Below are positions 51,501-59,258 of a stretch of DNA of 64,000 nucleotides, piece after piece. The position numbers and the translations under genes were made by a program. Origin of the DNA: Bacteroidaceae bacterium (GTDB lineage Bacteria > Bacteroidota > Bacteroidia > Bacteroidales > Bacteroidaceae). The DNA is taken from assembly GCA_024398785.1 (NCBI GenBank), contig JAKSIO010000005.1:20473-84472 (forward strand), written 5' to 3'. Numbering within the stretch: the first letter of the stretch is position 1; the number at the start of each line of letters is the position of its first letter. The notes below the pieces were generated by a model. That model saw only the letters and a program-made list of their open reading frames with translations, ran no database searches and was not told the origin of the DNA.

Positions 51501-51807
51501 TCTGGCATTCGTACTTGAAGTTGTCAATTTCGGGTGAACCTACTCTGACCTGTGGCGTAAGAATGCGCTCGCGGCTTTCCTGGGTGATTGATACACCGAA
51601 ATTACTGCTTACAGTTGCACTGTATGTGTCATTCAGTCTGAGTGACATGTAATATGCCGGAACAGGCTTCTCTTTCAGCTGATCCATGCTGTATTTGAGT
51701 TCCTGTTGCATTGCAATAACCAAAGAATCCGTTTCTATTGTTTGAGACTGTACTGTCAGGAATAAAGACAGTAACAGAAAACTGGAAAGTGTTTTTTTGT
51801 TGTTCAT
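48544..51807 (-). CDS. Secreted tandem TldD/TldE-like metallopeptidase
   Basis: A 1087-residue protein with a signal peptide (NNKKTLSSFLLLSLFLTVQS). The first half (to about 560) is TldD-like with the zinc motif His315-Glu-Ile-Phe-Gly-His320 followed by RLEAHR. The second half (about 570-1087) repeats the fold: GPILLEKQSV aligns with GPALMSGSAS, but the HExxxH is replaced by FNTVVNN, as in the non-catalytic TldE/PmbA partner. Cytoplasmic TldD and PmbA are normally separate chains of 450-480 residues. The frame extends upstream to 51861, but the promoter at 51833-51862 places the start at 51807. Confidence 0.85.
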   Translation of the reverse strand: MNNKKTLSSFLLLSLFLTVQSQTIETDSLVIAMQQELKYSMDQLKEKPVPAYYMSLRLNDTYSATVSSNFGVSITQESRERILTPQVRVGSPEIDNFKYECQTKETSGNGNGMQGLTVPYTDNAIMAIRQGIWSETMKRYKTAVNNYNAALSKMKTNADNEDKAPCFAPAPVETYYEQPYPEEAYTFDCDYWEKRLDRISATFKECSLLEAGIVNLNYNVERITTVTSDGSVVSQNRKSVRLMLQGLLRATDGMVCQLYKDWFSYSLDDLPDDETIIAAVRDLIERLLALRQAPIAEPYAGPALMSGSASGVFFHEIFGHRLEAHRMKSGGQTFKKLVGQPVLPKSFQVFDDPTLDNYAGTALYGHYKFDDEAVKAQRVTCVENGVLKNFLVDRTPIDGFSASNGHGRASAGYDPVSRQSNLIIENTNPYSEEELRKMFIKAVKDEGKEYGYYFRTATSGLTYLGDGGSINSFGVDPVEVYRVYVDGRPDELVRGVTLIGTPLAMFSGIAAGGATPSVFTGQCGAESGWVPVTAISPTIFITKVETQRSATGYQLPPILERPEYKNLEGNESDIIFSALQDEMERTTTSLKAEGQDAPFYVDFRMNSAKTLNIGSTLGGLYNSIYKPSQLTATENIVLGDSMVISMPLSTSFSCGNKADYDCIRYTFWQVSDALYKGAIGQYSNKLNLLKNNPKPEDEALLPEHVVLPAVEYIEPSVKETGIDRKQMEELANTLSAIYLEYPTLYNTSVTLDIQYSDVYHINSEGLKMRTPYIMNSLETKASVRTNTGAEISEYYDIPFDCSDYSIEKLSAELREFADAMITKSQAETVNEFYLGPILLEKQSVSYSFNTVVNNYGIAQTTWDMYQYMYGYIRGASIHGGMLLGKRFLDPKLNIHLYSDMESYNGVKLGGSYKIDYNGVKPESDFVMVEKGMLKNLICGRAVGIGATKPTGHSIFDRNRMSIMHVTYEKPVPLSKMKPKLIAEAKKAGLDHTYMLRNISYNCYILTRIDVKTGQETVIHSDTPSFERRELMHVIAASKEESIQSYPCNSNDFPTMIAPESMLLESVEMNLKKPDIAQEFQLVNPALR

Positions 51808-51832
51808 ATATCTGTTTTGATTTTTTCCCTTA

Positions 51833-51862
51833 CAAAGATACTGATTATAGTGTACTATCAAA
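51833..51862 (-). promoter_or_regulatory. Promoter of the tandem TldD/TldE-like gene
   Basis: On the minus strand TTTG (51859-51862), an 18-base spacer and TATCTTTG (51833-51840). It lies 26 bases before the ATG at 51807 and supports that start. Confidence 0.65.
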
Positions 51863-51874
51863 ACTTATTTATGG

Positions 51875-51882
51875 TATATTTG
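51875..51882 (+). promoter_or_regulatory. Candidate -7 box for the 51910 membrane protein gene
   Basis: TATATTTG matches TAnnTTTG, 28 bases before the ATG. No clear -33 element was found. Confidence 0.5.
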
Positions 51883-51909
51883 TGATACTTACGTACAAAC
51901 GGAATTTAT

Positions 51910-52452
51910 ATGAGCAATGTATTTCAATGTGTGGGCCGTGGTCTGGCAAAGTTTTTTGATGGGCTGTCAGGCAGGAACAGAAAGGGTATGAGAAACCGTC
52001 TGATAATTGCGGTATCCCTGTCTGTGATAGCCATACTTGTTGATTCTTATCTGGTTTACACAAACTATGAGTATCTGCCGTCTCACATAGGCACATACTA
52101 CAATTGGGATTATGTGGCAACCGTAACCAAACCAAAGTCAGTGTTCTGGAACTACGAAATGCAAAGATTTGTAGTACTGGCGGTAATGGTGTGCGCAGGG
52201 TGGCTGACATACTCACGGGATAAGGCATCGCCTGTACGTTTCAGAGTATTTACATTGTTGTCAGAAATTGCAAACCTTATTATTCTGACCGGTGTGGGCA
52301 TAAGTGTAATTATGCTTGCCATTTCCCGTGGAGATTCCACAAAAACGGTCTCTGATAATGTTGAGTTTTCTGTAATGTACGTATGGCTTACAATTCTGCT
52401 GCTTGAATTTTTCTTTGATATCCGTTTTCTGAAACAGAATAAGGCAGAGTAG
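51910..52452 (+). CDS. Hypothetical inner-membrane protein
   Basis: A 180-residue protein not assigned to a family. Four hydrophobic segments are visible: near residues 30-50 (LIIAVSLSVIAILVDSYLV), 83-100 (FVVLAVMVCAGWLTY), 115-138 (LLSEIANLIILTGVGISVIML) broken into one helix, and 152-170 (FSVMYVWLTILLLEFFFDI). A short periplasmic loop between the first two has aromatic residues (YYNWDYVATV). It stands alone with its own promoter, divergent from the TldD-like gene. Confidence 0.72.
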   Translation: MSNVFQCVGRGLAKFFDGLSGRNRKGMRNRLIIAVSLSVIAILVDSYLVYTNYEYLPSHIGTYYNWDYVATVTKPKSVFWNYEMQRFVVLAVMVCAGWLTYSRDKASPVRFRVFTLLSEIANLIILTGVGISVIMLAISRGDSTKTVSDNVEFSVMYVWLTILLLEFFFDIRFLKQNKAE

Positions 52453-52536
52453 TAGCGTTTTGTTAAAAAGATTCTGTGTAAATATAATAAATCTGCCGGG
52501 CATGCGTTTTATATCCAGAAAGTAAAACAAACTGAA

Positions 52537-52695
52537 ATGGTTGTGCCTATGGATAAAAACGCTACTCCTTTTTTATTGTTTGAAAAATTGGTAGAAGAGG
52601 CTGTCAGGTTGGATGCGCAGCAGAGGTCTGCAGAAGACAAGGCTCCGGCTGAGACGGTGGATTTTATCAGAAAATATGCCAGAATGGCAATGTGA
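52537..52695 (+). CDS. Small acidic protein, 48-52 residues, unknown
   Basis: The frame begins ATG at 52537 (MVVP) or 52549 (MDKNATPFLL) and ends at TGA 52693-52695. The sequence FLLFEKLVEEAVRLDAQQ and DFIRKYARMAM predicts two amphipathic helices joined by a polar linker, and codon use looks like coding DNA. It overlaps the 3' end of the convergent comEC gene by 29 bases. No function can be given. Confidence 0.5.
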   Translation: MVVPMDKNATPFLLFEKLVEEAVRLDAQQRSAEDKAPAETVDFIRKYARMAM

Positions 52696-54250
52696 TTAAT
52701 AACAGAATAGCAAGGGCGCTCATTGAAAAAATGAGCGCTTTTGTTTTTTTATTCCATAGCCATATACAGGTAGCGAACAGTATGCAGTAGAACAGAAAAA
52801 CTATGCTGAAATTATTGATATCCATTTCTACGTAGCTCCAGCCAATTCCGCTTATCCATTCCAGTGCACCGTTTACAATATGCAGAAACCATCCTGCAAT
52901 GTGTGCGGTGGCATGGGCAACAGTACTGCTAAACAAAATCCATGGAATGGACCTGAATATCCATGTGGCCATTACAGCCATGAGTGCGAGATAGACCAAT
53001 GGTATTACAATAATGTTTGTAAGCAGGAATAATACTGATATGCCTCCAAAGTAATATATTATGAGCGGGGCAGTGCCAATCTGTGCTGCTATGGAAACTG
53101 TGATTATGTCATAGAAATATTTTACTGCAATGTTCTTTGGAGTCCATAACAGTGCAATCTTGGGCTGAAAGTACAGAATTGAAAATACTGCGGCAAAGGA
53201 TAACTGCAGTCCTGAATCGAACAGCGCCAAAGGGTTGGCAGCCAGAATGACAACTGCTGCAAAACAGAGTGTGTTGATGCTGTTGTTGTCCCGACCCAGT
53301 ATTCTTGTTAATGATAGGAAAGAAAACATGATAAGCGAGCGTGTTATTGAAAACGGCAAACCTATCATACATGCGTAGCTCCAGAGCAGTAAAATAATTA
53401 CAAGTTCTCTAATCCACCCTAACCATTTTGGACGGCGCACAACAGGAATAAGCAGCGACAAAAGAAAATAGAGTATTCCTACATGCAATCCCGATACGGC
53501 AAGTACATGGCTTGCTCCGGAATGCGAGTATGTGTCTTTCAGGCTTTGATCCAATGCGGTTTTGTCTGCAAACGTGAGTGCTTTGAGCACTGCAACTTCT
53601 TTGCTGTCTATTCCCCAAGTATCATATTCGGCCGTCAGTTTATGGCGTATTCTTTTCAACGGAAAGCCTGTTACGGAGTGGCTGTTCAGACTCCATTTTT
53701 CCTTTGCTATGAATGCTGTGCCATATACCCCCTGACGTGCAAGGTAGGCCTTGTAGTCAAAATCCGGAACAAACTGCTGCGGAGGTTGTATGTTTGCTGT
53801 AACTGTTATTGTATCTGACGGTTCCAGTTCCAGTGCCGCAGTGTCGCCAGCATAGAAATATAGCAGAACTCCACACTCTCCGCCGGTAAGGTTGCCGCGT
53901 ACCATAGTGCTCTTTTCTTTGGCGATGGGGTAGTCTGTAATGCACACTGTGTATTCAGACTTGCTGTTATGGCTGAATGCGGAATAATAATGCTCAGCTT
54001 TTTTGTCGGCTTGCAGGGCTCCTGAAAAACCACACGCTGCAAACACGATATTTGTTATTACTCCAAACAGAATATGCCACTCTGAACGGTAACAGATTAT
54101 CAGTAAAATAACTGTCCCTGTCAGCGCAGCAATAACTGCCGCAGGAGGCAGACAGATATCCGCACCGTTTGCCAGCAGTTTATACAGCAATATGCCCACC
54201 GTCAGAGGCATCAGCACTCTGAAAGAGGGGTAGGAGTCTAATATGTACAA
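52667..54250 (-). CDS. comEC: ComEC/Rec2-family membrane protein without the hydrolase domain
   Basis: DNA-uptake channel homologue of 527 residues. An N-terminal DUF4131/OB-like region (residues 25-190, with FVPDFDYKAYLARQGVYGTAF) is followed by the competence-domain membrane core (SGASHVLAVSGLHVGILYFLLS and GLPFSITRSLIMFSFLSL). Full ComEC usually ends with a metallo-beta-lactamase-like domain, bringing it to about 700 residues; that domain is absent here. It lies 4 bases after rpe and may be co-transcribed. Confidence 0.88.
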   Translation of the reverse strand: MYILDSYPSFRVLMPLTVGILLYKLLANGADICLPPAAVIAALTGTVILLIICYRSEWHILFGVITNIVFAACGFSGALQADKKAEHYYSAFSHNSKSEYTVCITDYPIAKEKSTMVRGNLTGGECGVLLYFYAGDTAALELEPSDTITVTANIQPPQQFVPDFDYKAYLARQGVYGTAFIAKEKWSLNSHSVTGFPLKRIRHKLTAEYDTWGIDSKEVAVLKALTFADKTALDQSLKDTYSHSGASHVLAVSGLHVGILYFLLSLLIPVVRRPKWLGWIRELVIILLLWSYACMIGLPFSITRSLIMFSFLSLTRILGRDNNSINTLCFAAVVILAANPLALFDSGLQLSFAAVFSILYFQPKIALLWTPKNIAVKYFYDIITVSIAAQIGTAPLIIYYFGGISVLFLLTNIIVIPLVYLALMAVMATWIFRSIPWILFSSTVAHATAHIAGWFLHIVNGALEWISGIGWSYVEMDINNFSIVFLFYCILFATCIWLWNKKTKALIFSMSALAILLLITLPFWHIF

Positions 54251-54254
54251 TTTA

Positions 54255-54899
54255 TTACAGTTCTTTAAGCTGTCCTATTGTTTTGATAGGATCTTCTGAT
54301 TTGAATATTGTGTTTCCTGATACTAGTACGTCAACGCCTGCCTGTGCAAGACGTTTTCCTGTTTCCAAGGTTACCCCGCCGTCAACTTCAATGATAGCTT
54401 TCGATGCGGTAAGATTTATAAGGTTGCGTAGTTTTTTTACTTTTGCTATTGAACTTTCAATAAACTTTTGTCCTCCGAATCCGGGGTTTACAGTCATAAG
54501 AAGCACCATGTCAAGTTCAGGAAGAATCTCTTCAAGAACACTTACCGGTGTTGACGGATTGAGTGTTACCGCCGCTTTCATCCCTGCTTCATGAATCTCA
54601 TGTACAACGCGGTTAAGGTGAGTGCATGCTTCGTAGTGCACGTTGAGCCATGTTGCTCCGATTTCTTTGAAACGGGAGATGTATTTTTCCGGATTAACAA
54701 TCATAAGATGTACATCAAGTGGTTTTTTTGCAACTGCGGCAACAGATTTGACAACGGGAAAACCAATACTGATGTTGGGTACAAAAACACCGTCCATGAT
54801 ATCTATGTGAATCATGTCTGCTTTACTGTTGTTTATCATTTCAATGTCTTTCTGCAGGTTACCAAAGTCTGCGGATAAAATTGACGGCGCTACCAGCAT
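54255..54899 (-). CDS. rpe: Ribulose-phosphate 3-epimerase
   Basis: TIM-barrel enzyme of the pentose phosphate pathway interconverting ribulose 5-phosphate and xylulose 5-phosphate. Signature blocks are APSILSADFGNL, HIDIMDGVFVPNIS (metal His/Asp), VHLMIVNPE, MTVNPGFGGQKFI and EVDGGVTLET. Length is 214 residues. It is divergent from nrnA. Confidence 0.97.
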   Translation of the reverse strand: MLVAPSILSADFGNLQKDIEMINNSKADMIHIDIMDGVFVPNISIGFPVVKSVAAVAKKPLDVHLMIVNPEKYISRFKEIGATWLNVHYEACTHLNRVVHEIHEAGMKAAVTLNPSTPVSVLEEILPELDMVLLMTVNPGFGGQKFIESSIAKVKKLRNLINLTASKAIIEVDGGVTLETGKRLAQAGVDVLVSGNTIFKSEDPIKTIGQLKEL

Positions 54900-54960
54900 G
54901 TTATGATTGTTTTAGGATTGTATTTTTATAATTTGACTGTAAAGTTATGGACTTTTTGTT

Positions 54961-54968
54961 TACTTTTG
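54961..54968 (+). promoter_or_regulatory. Candidate -7 box for nrnA
   Basis: TACTTTTG matches TAnnTTTG and lies 18 bases before the nrnA ATG. TTTG at 54932-54935 is 25 bases upstream, longer than the usual spacing. Confidence 0.5.
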
Positions 54969-54985
54969 CAAAAAAATGAAGGAAA

Positions 54986-56011
54986 ATGATTCAAAACTAT
55001 TTTCGTGGCGATCAGGTTACCATTTTTGCCAAGTGGCTGAGATGGGCTAAAAATTTTGTCATTCTGACTCATATATCGCCTGATGGTGATGCAATCGGTT
55101 CCTCACTGGCTATGGCCGGCTATCTGAAAAACAAGGGAAAAAACGTAAAGGTTGTTGTTCCGAACGATTTTCCTGATTATTATCTTGTTGCCGGTGGGGC
55201 TGAGAATATAATTGTCTTTTCGGAAACCAAACAGTACATTGACCTTATTTCAAAAACCGATGTCATTGTCTGTCTGGATTTTAACGAAACGGGCCGTGTA
55301 GGTTCTTCACTACAGTATTATCTTATCAACAGTCCGAGCAATAAGATAATGATTGACCATCATTTGAATCCCCAGCCTTTCTGTGATATAACACTGTCTG
55401 TACCGTCGGCATCGTCCACATGTGAACTGGTGTACAATTTTATTTGTGCTATGGGCGATTTCCAACTTATAGATCTGTCTATTGCGCAGGCGTTGTTTAT
55501 GGGACTTATGACGGATACGGGTTGTTTTGCCTACAATTGCAGTAATCCGGACATATATATTATTGTGAATGAACTGCTGAAGTTAGGCGTTGACAGGGAC
55601 AGAATATATCGTGCGGTAAATTATTGTTATTCCAAAGACCGTATGCAGCTTATGGGACGTGCTTTGCAGAATCTTAAGATGTACCGAAACGGGAATGTGT
55701 CTTTGATGGTGTTGAGTGATAAGGAGTTGCAGAAATTCAATTATCATGCCGGCGACAGCGAAGGTTTTGTTAATCTTCCGTTGCAGATCTCCGGTGTTAA
55801 AATGTCTGTTTTTATACGTGAGGACTGCGAACTTAATCAGATTAAATTTTCTGCACGTTCTGTAGGTTCTGTGCCATGTAACCAGTTTATGTCGCAGTTT
55901 TTTCACGGTGGCGGACATTTGAATGCGGCTGGTGGTGAATTGAGATGCTCGCTGGAACAGGCCATATCTATTTTTGAAAATGCTATCAAAGAGTGGAATT
56001 TTGAATTCTAA
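54986..56011 (+). CDS. nrnA: DHH/DHHA1 phosphoesterase, NrnA-like oligoribonuclease/pAp phosphatase
   Basis: Degrades short oligoribonucleotides and/or 3'-phosphoadenosine 5'-phosphate. DHH motifs: LTHISPDGDAIGSSLA, VIVCLDFNETGRVG, MIDHHLNPQ and MGLMTDTGCFAYN; the DHHA1 domain ends with FFHGGGHLNAAGG. Length is 341 residues. A different-frame ATG at 54976 is not used, since the family N-terminus fits MIQNYFRG. The DUF4827 lipoprotein gene starts 10 bases after its stop. Confidence 0.92.
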   Translation: MIQNYFRGDQVTIFAKWLRWAKNFVILTHISPDGDAIGSSLAMAGYLKNKGKNVKVVVPNDFPDYYLVAGGAENIIVFSETKQYIDLISKTDVIVCLDFNETGRVGSSLQYYLINSPSNKIMIDHHLNPQPFCDITLSVPSASSTCELVYNFICAMGDFQLIDLSIAQALFMGLMTDTGCFAYNCSNPDIYIIVNELLKLGVDRDRIYRAVNYCYSKDRMQLMGRALQNLKMYRNGNVSLMVLSDKELQKFNYHAGDSEGFVNLPLQISGVKMSVFIREDCELNQIKFSARSVGSVPCNQFMSQFFHGGGHLNAAGGELRCSLEQAISIFENAIKEWNFEF

Positions 56012-56021
56012 TTGGTTGTAT

Positions 56022-56624
56022 ATGAATAGAATACTTACTATACTTTTTTGCTTTGCCGTATTGTTCTCCGGTTGTTCCAAAGACGATACTTATGCTAAGA
56101 AGAAAAAACGTGAGAATGCCAATATCAATAATTTCCTGGCAATAAATGGTATAAAGACCATATCTCTCAGTGAATATCAGAAGAAGGGTTATACTTCAGT
56201 TGAAGATAATAAATATATCTGCTTTACCGACAAGAATCTGTATATGCAGATTATCAGTATGGGCAATGGAGATACCTTGCGTGAAGGCGAATCCCGCGAT
56301 TATCTGATACGTTTCTGCGAATATAATATTCAAAAGAAAGACACTACGCTGTATAATTATTACAATAATGAACCGGATAAAATGACAGTATCTCTTTCCG
56401 AAGGAATATATTCTGCAACATTCACCAGCGGTGTTATGTATACAGCATACGGCAGTCAGGTTCCTTCAGGTTGGCTTATTCCGTTTGAATTTACAACCCC
56501 CGGTTTTTACAGCGGTGCAGGAAATGCTCATGTAAGATTGATTCTACCTCATAATGAGGGAACATCGACGGCGGCATCGAATGTTTACCCTACATATTAT
56601 GACATTAAAATAACGTCAAAATAA
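56022..56624 (+). CDS. DUF4827 family lipoprotein
   Basis: A 200-residue exported protein. Residues 1-18 form a lipoprotein signal with lipobox LFSGC (NRILTILFCFAVLFSGCSKDD). The frame extends upstream to 55974 within nrnA, but ATG 56022 fits the signal peptide. The mature part has GYTSVEDNKYICFTDKNLYMQII and a beta-rich region to the end, resembling DUF4827 proteins of Bacteroidales with a possible FKBP-like fold. Its role is unknown. Confidence 0.8.
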   Translation: MNRILTILFCFAVLFSGCSKDDTYAKKKKRENANINNFLAINGIKTISLSEYQKKGYTSVEDNKYICFTDKNLYMQIISMGNGDTLREGESRDYLIRFCEYNIQKKDTTLYNYYNNEPDKMTVSLSEGIYSATFTSGVMYTAYGSQVPSGWLIPFEFTTPGFYSGAGNAHVRLILPHNEGTSTAASNVYPTYYDIKITSK

Positions 56625-56637
56625 TAAGTTCTTTGAA

Positions 56638-58020
56638 ATGGCAATGATAAAATCCATCTCCGGTTTGCGCGGAGAAATAGGCGGTCCGGCCGGCAACGGT
56701 CTTACACCGCTTGATATTGTGAAATTTGTATCTGCATATTCAGCCTGGCTTAAAAAATCAAATCCTGCAGCCAAGATGGTTGTTGTGGGCCGTGATGCCC
56801 GCATTTCAGGAGACATGGTGCGCCGGATTGTTTGCGGTACGCTTATGGGAATGGGACTGGATGTTACCGATATAGGGTTGGCATCGACACCTACAACGGA
56901 ACTTGCTGTGACTATGCTTAAGGCAGACGGAGGACTTATTCTGACAGCCAGCCATAATCCGCGCCACTGGAATGCACTCAAGCTGCTTAACTGCAACGGT
57001 GAATTTCTGAGCGCTGCCGACGGCAATGAGGTACTGCGAATAGCCGATGCCGAAGAATTTGACTATGCTTCTGTAGATAATCTTGGACATTATTATTCTG
57101 ACGATACTATGAACAAGCGTCATATCGATGCTGTTCTCGGTCTTGAACTGGTTGATGTTGAAGCCATCCGTAAGGCGGATTTCAAAGTTGCGCTTGACGG
57201 AGTGAACTCAGTTGGCGGTGTTGTTGTTCCCCAATTGCTTGAGGCTCTCGGTGTCAAACATGTTGAAAAACTCTATTGTGAACCTACCGGTGATTTCCAG
57301 CATAACCCTGAACCTCTTGAAAAGAATCTGGGTGCTATAATGAATGTTATGAAAAATGGTGGGTTGGATTGTGCTTTTGTTGTTGATCCTGATGTTGACC
57401 GTCTTGCATTCATTGATGAAAACGGCAATATGTACGGTGAAGAATATACTCTTGTTACTGTAGCTGATTATGTGTTGCAGAATACTCCCGGCAATACCGT
57501 TTCAAATCTGAGTTCCACACGTGCTCTACGCGATGTCACCGTTCAGTATGGCGGTCAGTATAATGCTGCTGCAGTGGGCGAGGTCAATGTTGTTACTAAA
57601 ATGAAAGAGACCGGTGCAGTGATTGGCGGAGAAGGTAACGGCGGTGTTATCTATCCGGCTTCCCATTACGGTCGCGATGCCCTTGTTGGTATAGCTCTTT
57701 TCCTGAGTCATCTGGCACATAAAAAAATCAAGGTAAGTGAACTGCGTAAGACCTATCCTCCATATTTCATAGCAAAAAACAGAATAGATCTCAGGCCTGA
57801 TACCGATATTGATGCCATCCTGAACAAGGTTAAGGGTATATATGCCGATCAGCAGATTAACGATATTGACGGAGTCAAGATTGATTTTCCCGATAAGTGG
57901 GTACATCTGCGCAAAAGTAACACTGAACCGATTATCCGTGTCTATTCTGAGGCTCATACTATGGAAGATGCCGATAAAATTGGACAGAGTGTTATGGATG
58001 TTATACAATCAATGATGTAA
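56638..58020 (+). CDS. glmM: Phosphoglucosamine mutase
   Basis: Converts glucosamine 6-phosphate to glucosamine 1-phosphate for cell-wall and LPS precursors. The N-terminus SISGLRGEIGG, the phosphoserine loop GGLILTASHNPRHWNALK (Ser near residue 105), the metal loop VVDPDVDRLAFI, GGEGNGGVIYP and the C-terminal phosphate-binding RKSNTEPIIRVYSEA are all present. Related hexose phosphomutases share this fold, so some substrate ambiguity remains. Length is 460 residues. Confidence 0.92.
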   Translation: MAMIKSISGLRGEIGGPAGNGLTPLDIVKFVSAYSAWLKKSNPAAKMVVVGRDARISGDMVRRIVCGTLMGMGLDVTDIGLASTPTTELAVTMLKADGGLILTASHNPRHWNALKLLNCNGEFLSAADGNEVLRIADAEEFDYASVDNLGHYYSDDTMNKRHIDAVLGLELVDVEAIRKADFKVALDGVNSVGGVVVPQLLEALGVKHVEKLYCEPTGDFQHNPEPLEKNLGAIMNVMKNGGLDCAFVVDPDVDRLAFIDENGNMYGEEYTLVTVADYVLQNTPGNTVSNLSSTRALRDVTVQYGGQYNAAAVGEVNVVTKMKETGAVIGGEGNGGVIYPASHYGRDALVGIALFLSHLAHKKIKVSELRKTYPPYFIAKNRIDLRPDTDIDAILNKVKGIYADQQINDIDGVKIDFPDKWVHLRKSNTEPIIRVYSEAHTMEDADKIGQSVMDVIQSMM

Positions 58021-59145
58021 TTGGCAGGTCTTTATATTCATATTCCTTTCTGTCAGTCACGCTGTATTTATTGCGACTTTTATTCAACAACATGCCTGTC
58101 GTCAAAAGACAGGTATGTTACCGCTTTGTTGTCCGAATTGGAAGACTGGGGACAAAGCCGTTCGTGGTGTTCTGACGGTGGAGCCCTGAATACAATATAT
58201 ATAGGTGGAGGGACCCCTTCATCTATAGGTGTTGAACTTCTTGAAACAATCTCGCGTAAAATTGAACATATATGGGGATTTGATTCTCTGCGTGAGTTTA
58301 CTGTTGAACTGAATCCTGACGATGTGTCGGCGGAATTTGCAGAAAAATTGCATAAACTGCCAATAACACGTGTCAGCATGGGTGTACAATCGTTTAACGA
58401 TGACATCCTTAAGTTTATGAATCGCCGCCATAATTCAGCCGGAGCTGTCAAGGCTTACCGTAATCTGTGTAATGCCGGATTTGACAACATCAGTCTTGAT
58501 TTGATATTCGGTGTGCCGGGACAGGATGTGGATATGCTGAATACTGATCTTGACAATATGTTTGAATTGAATCCGCAACATATTTCAATATATTCCCTGT
58601 CATATTCCCCAGGTACCAAACTGAGCAAAATGGCAGATGACGGTATTGTACAGCCGTTGTCCGATGAATGTTGCAGTCATATGTACCGTATTATATGCAA
58701 ACGTCTGAGCGATGCCGGCTATGTGCATTACGAAATATCAAATTTTGCAAAACCCGGTTATGAATCAAGACATAACAGCGGCTATTGGAATAATTCTCCG
58801 TATATGGGCGCCGGTGCAGGTGCTCATTCCTATAACGGAACGGACTGCAGACGCAGTAATGAACCTGATTTGGAACAGTATATAGCAAACCGCAGATATG
58901 AAACGGAATATCTTGATGTTACGGATTGTGTCAATGAATTTATAATGCTCTCTTTGAGAACTATCCATGGTCTTGATCTTAAAACTTTCAGAGATCGTTT
59001 CGGTACTGAATATTATGAAAAACTGCTGACTGTTTCTAATAATTATCTGGAAAGCGGACATCTGATTGTTTCTGATGATTGTATGAAAATTCCCCAGAAA
59101 CATATTTACGTAAGCAATATGATAATTGCTGATCTGTTTTTTTGA
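58021..59145 (+). CDS. hemW: HemW-like radical SAM protein (coproporphyrinogen III oxidase-like)
   Basis: Heme chaperone related to HemN. The radical SAM cluster motif is CQSRCIYCDF at residues 11-20, followed by GGGTPSSIG, ELNPDD and MGVQSFNDDILKFMNR. The gene begins with TTG directly after the glmM stop with no spacer (TAATTG); no ATG in range restores the conserved LYIHIPFC N-terminus. Length is 374 residues. It is co-transcribed with glmM by position. Confidence 0.93.
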   Translation: MAGLYIHIPFCQSRCIYCDFYSTTCLSSKDRYVTALLSELEDWGQSRSWCSDGGALNTIYIGGGTPSSIGVELLETISRKIEHIWGFDSLREFTVELNPDDVSAEFAEKLHKLPITRVSMGVQSFNDDILKFMNRRHNSAGAVKAYRNLCNAGFDNISLDLIFGVPGQDVDMLNTDLDNMFELNPQHISIYSLSYSPGTKLSKMADDGIVQPLSDECCSHMYRIICKRLSDAGYVHYEISNFAKPGYESRHNSGYWNNSPYMGAGAGAHSYNGTDCRRSNEPDLEQYIANRRYETEYLDVTDCVNEFIMLSLRTIHGLDLKTFRDRFGTEYYEKLLTVSNNYLESGHLIVSDDCMKIPQKHIYVSNMIIADLFF

Positions 59146-59161
59146 AAAAGTGCAAAAATAA

Positions 59162-59192
59162 TTTGTTTCTTGATAAATATTGTTTATATTTG
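59162..59192 (+). promoter_or_regulatory. Promoter of the EF-G2 gene
   Basis: TTTG (59162-59165), a 19-base spacer and TATATTTG (59185-59192) fit the Bacteroidetes consensus exactly. The expected start site is near 59199, leaving a leader of about 60 bases. Confidence 0.8.
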
Positions 59193-59198
59193 CCAATG

Positions 59199-59225
59199 GC
59201 ACCCATGAGAATGAGTGCACTTTTT
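59199..59225 (+). other. Hairpin plus T-run at the start of the EF-G2 leader
   Basis: GCAC-C-CAT (59199-59206) pairs with ATG-A-GTGC (59211-59218) over a GAGA loop with one mismatch, then AC and five T. It lies at the predicted 5' end of the mRNA and could stabilise the transcript or act as an attenuator. Confidence 0.45.
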
Positions 59226-59258
59226 ATTAATATTAACAATTAAACAATATTTATCCTC

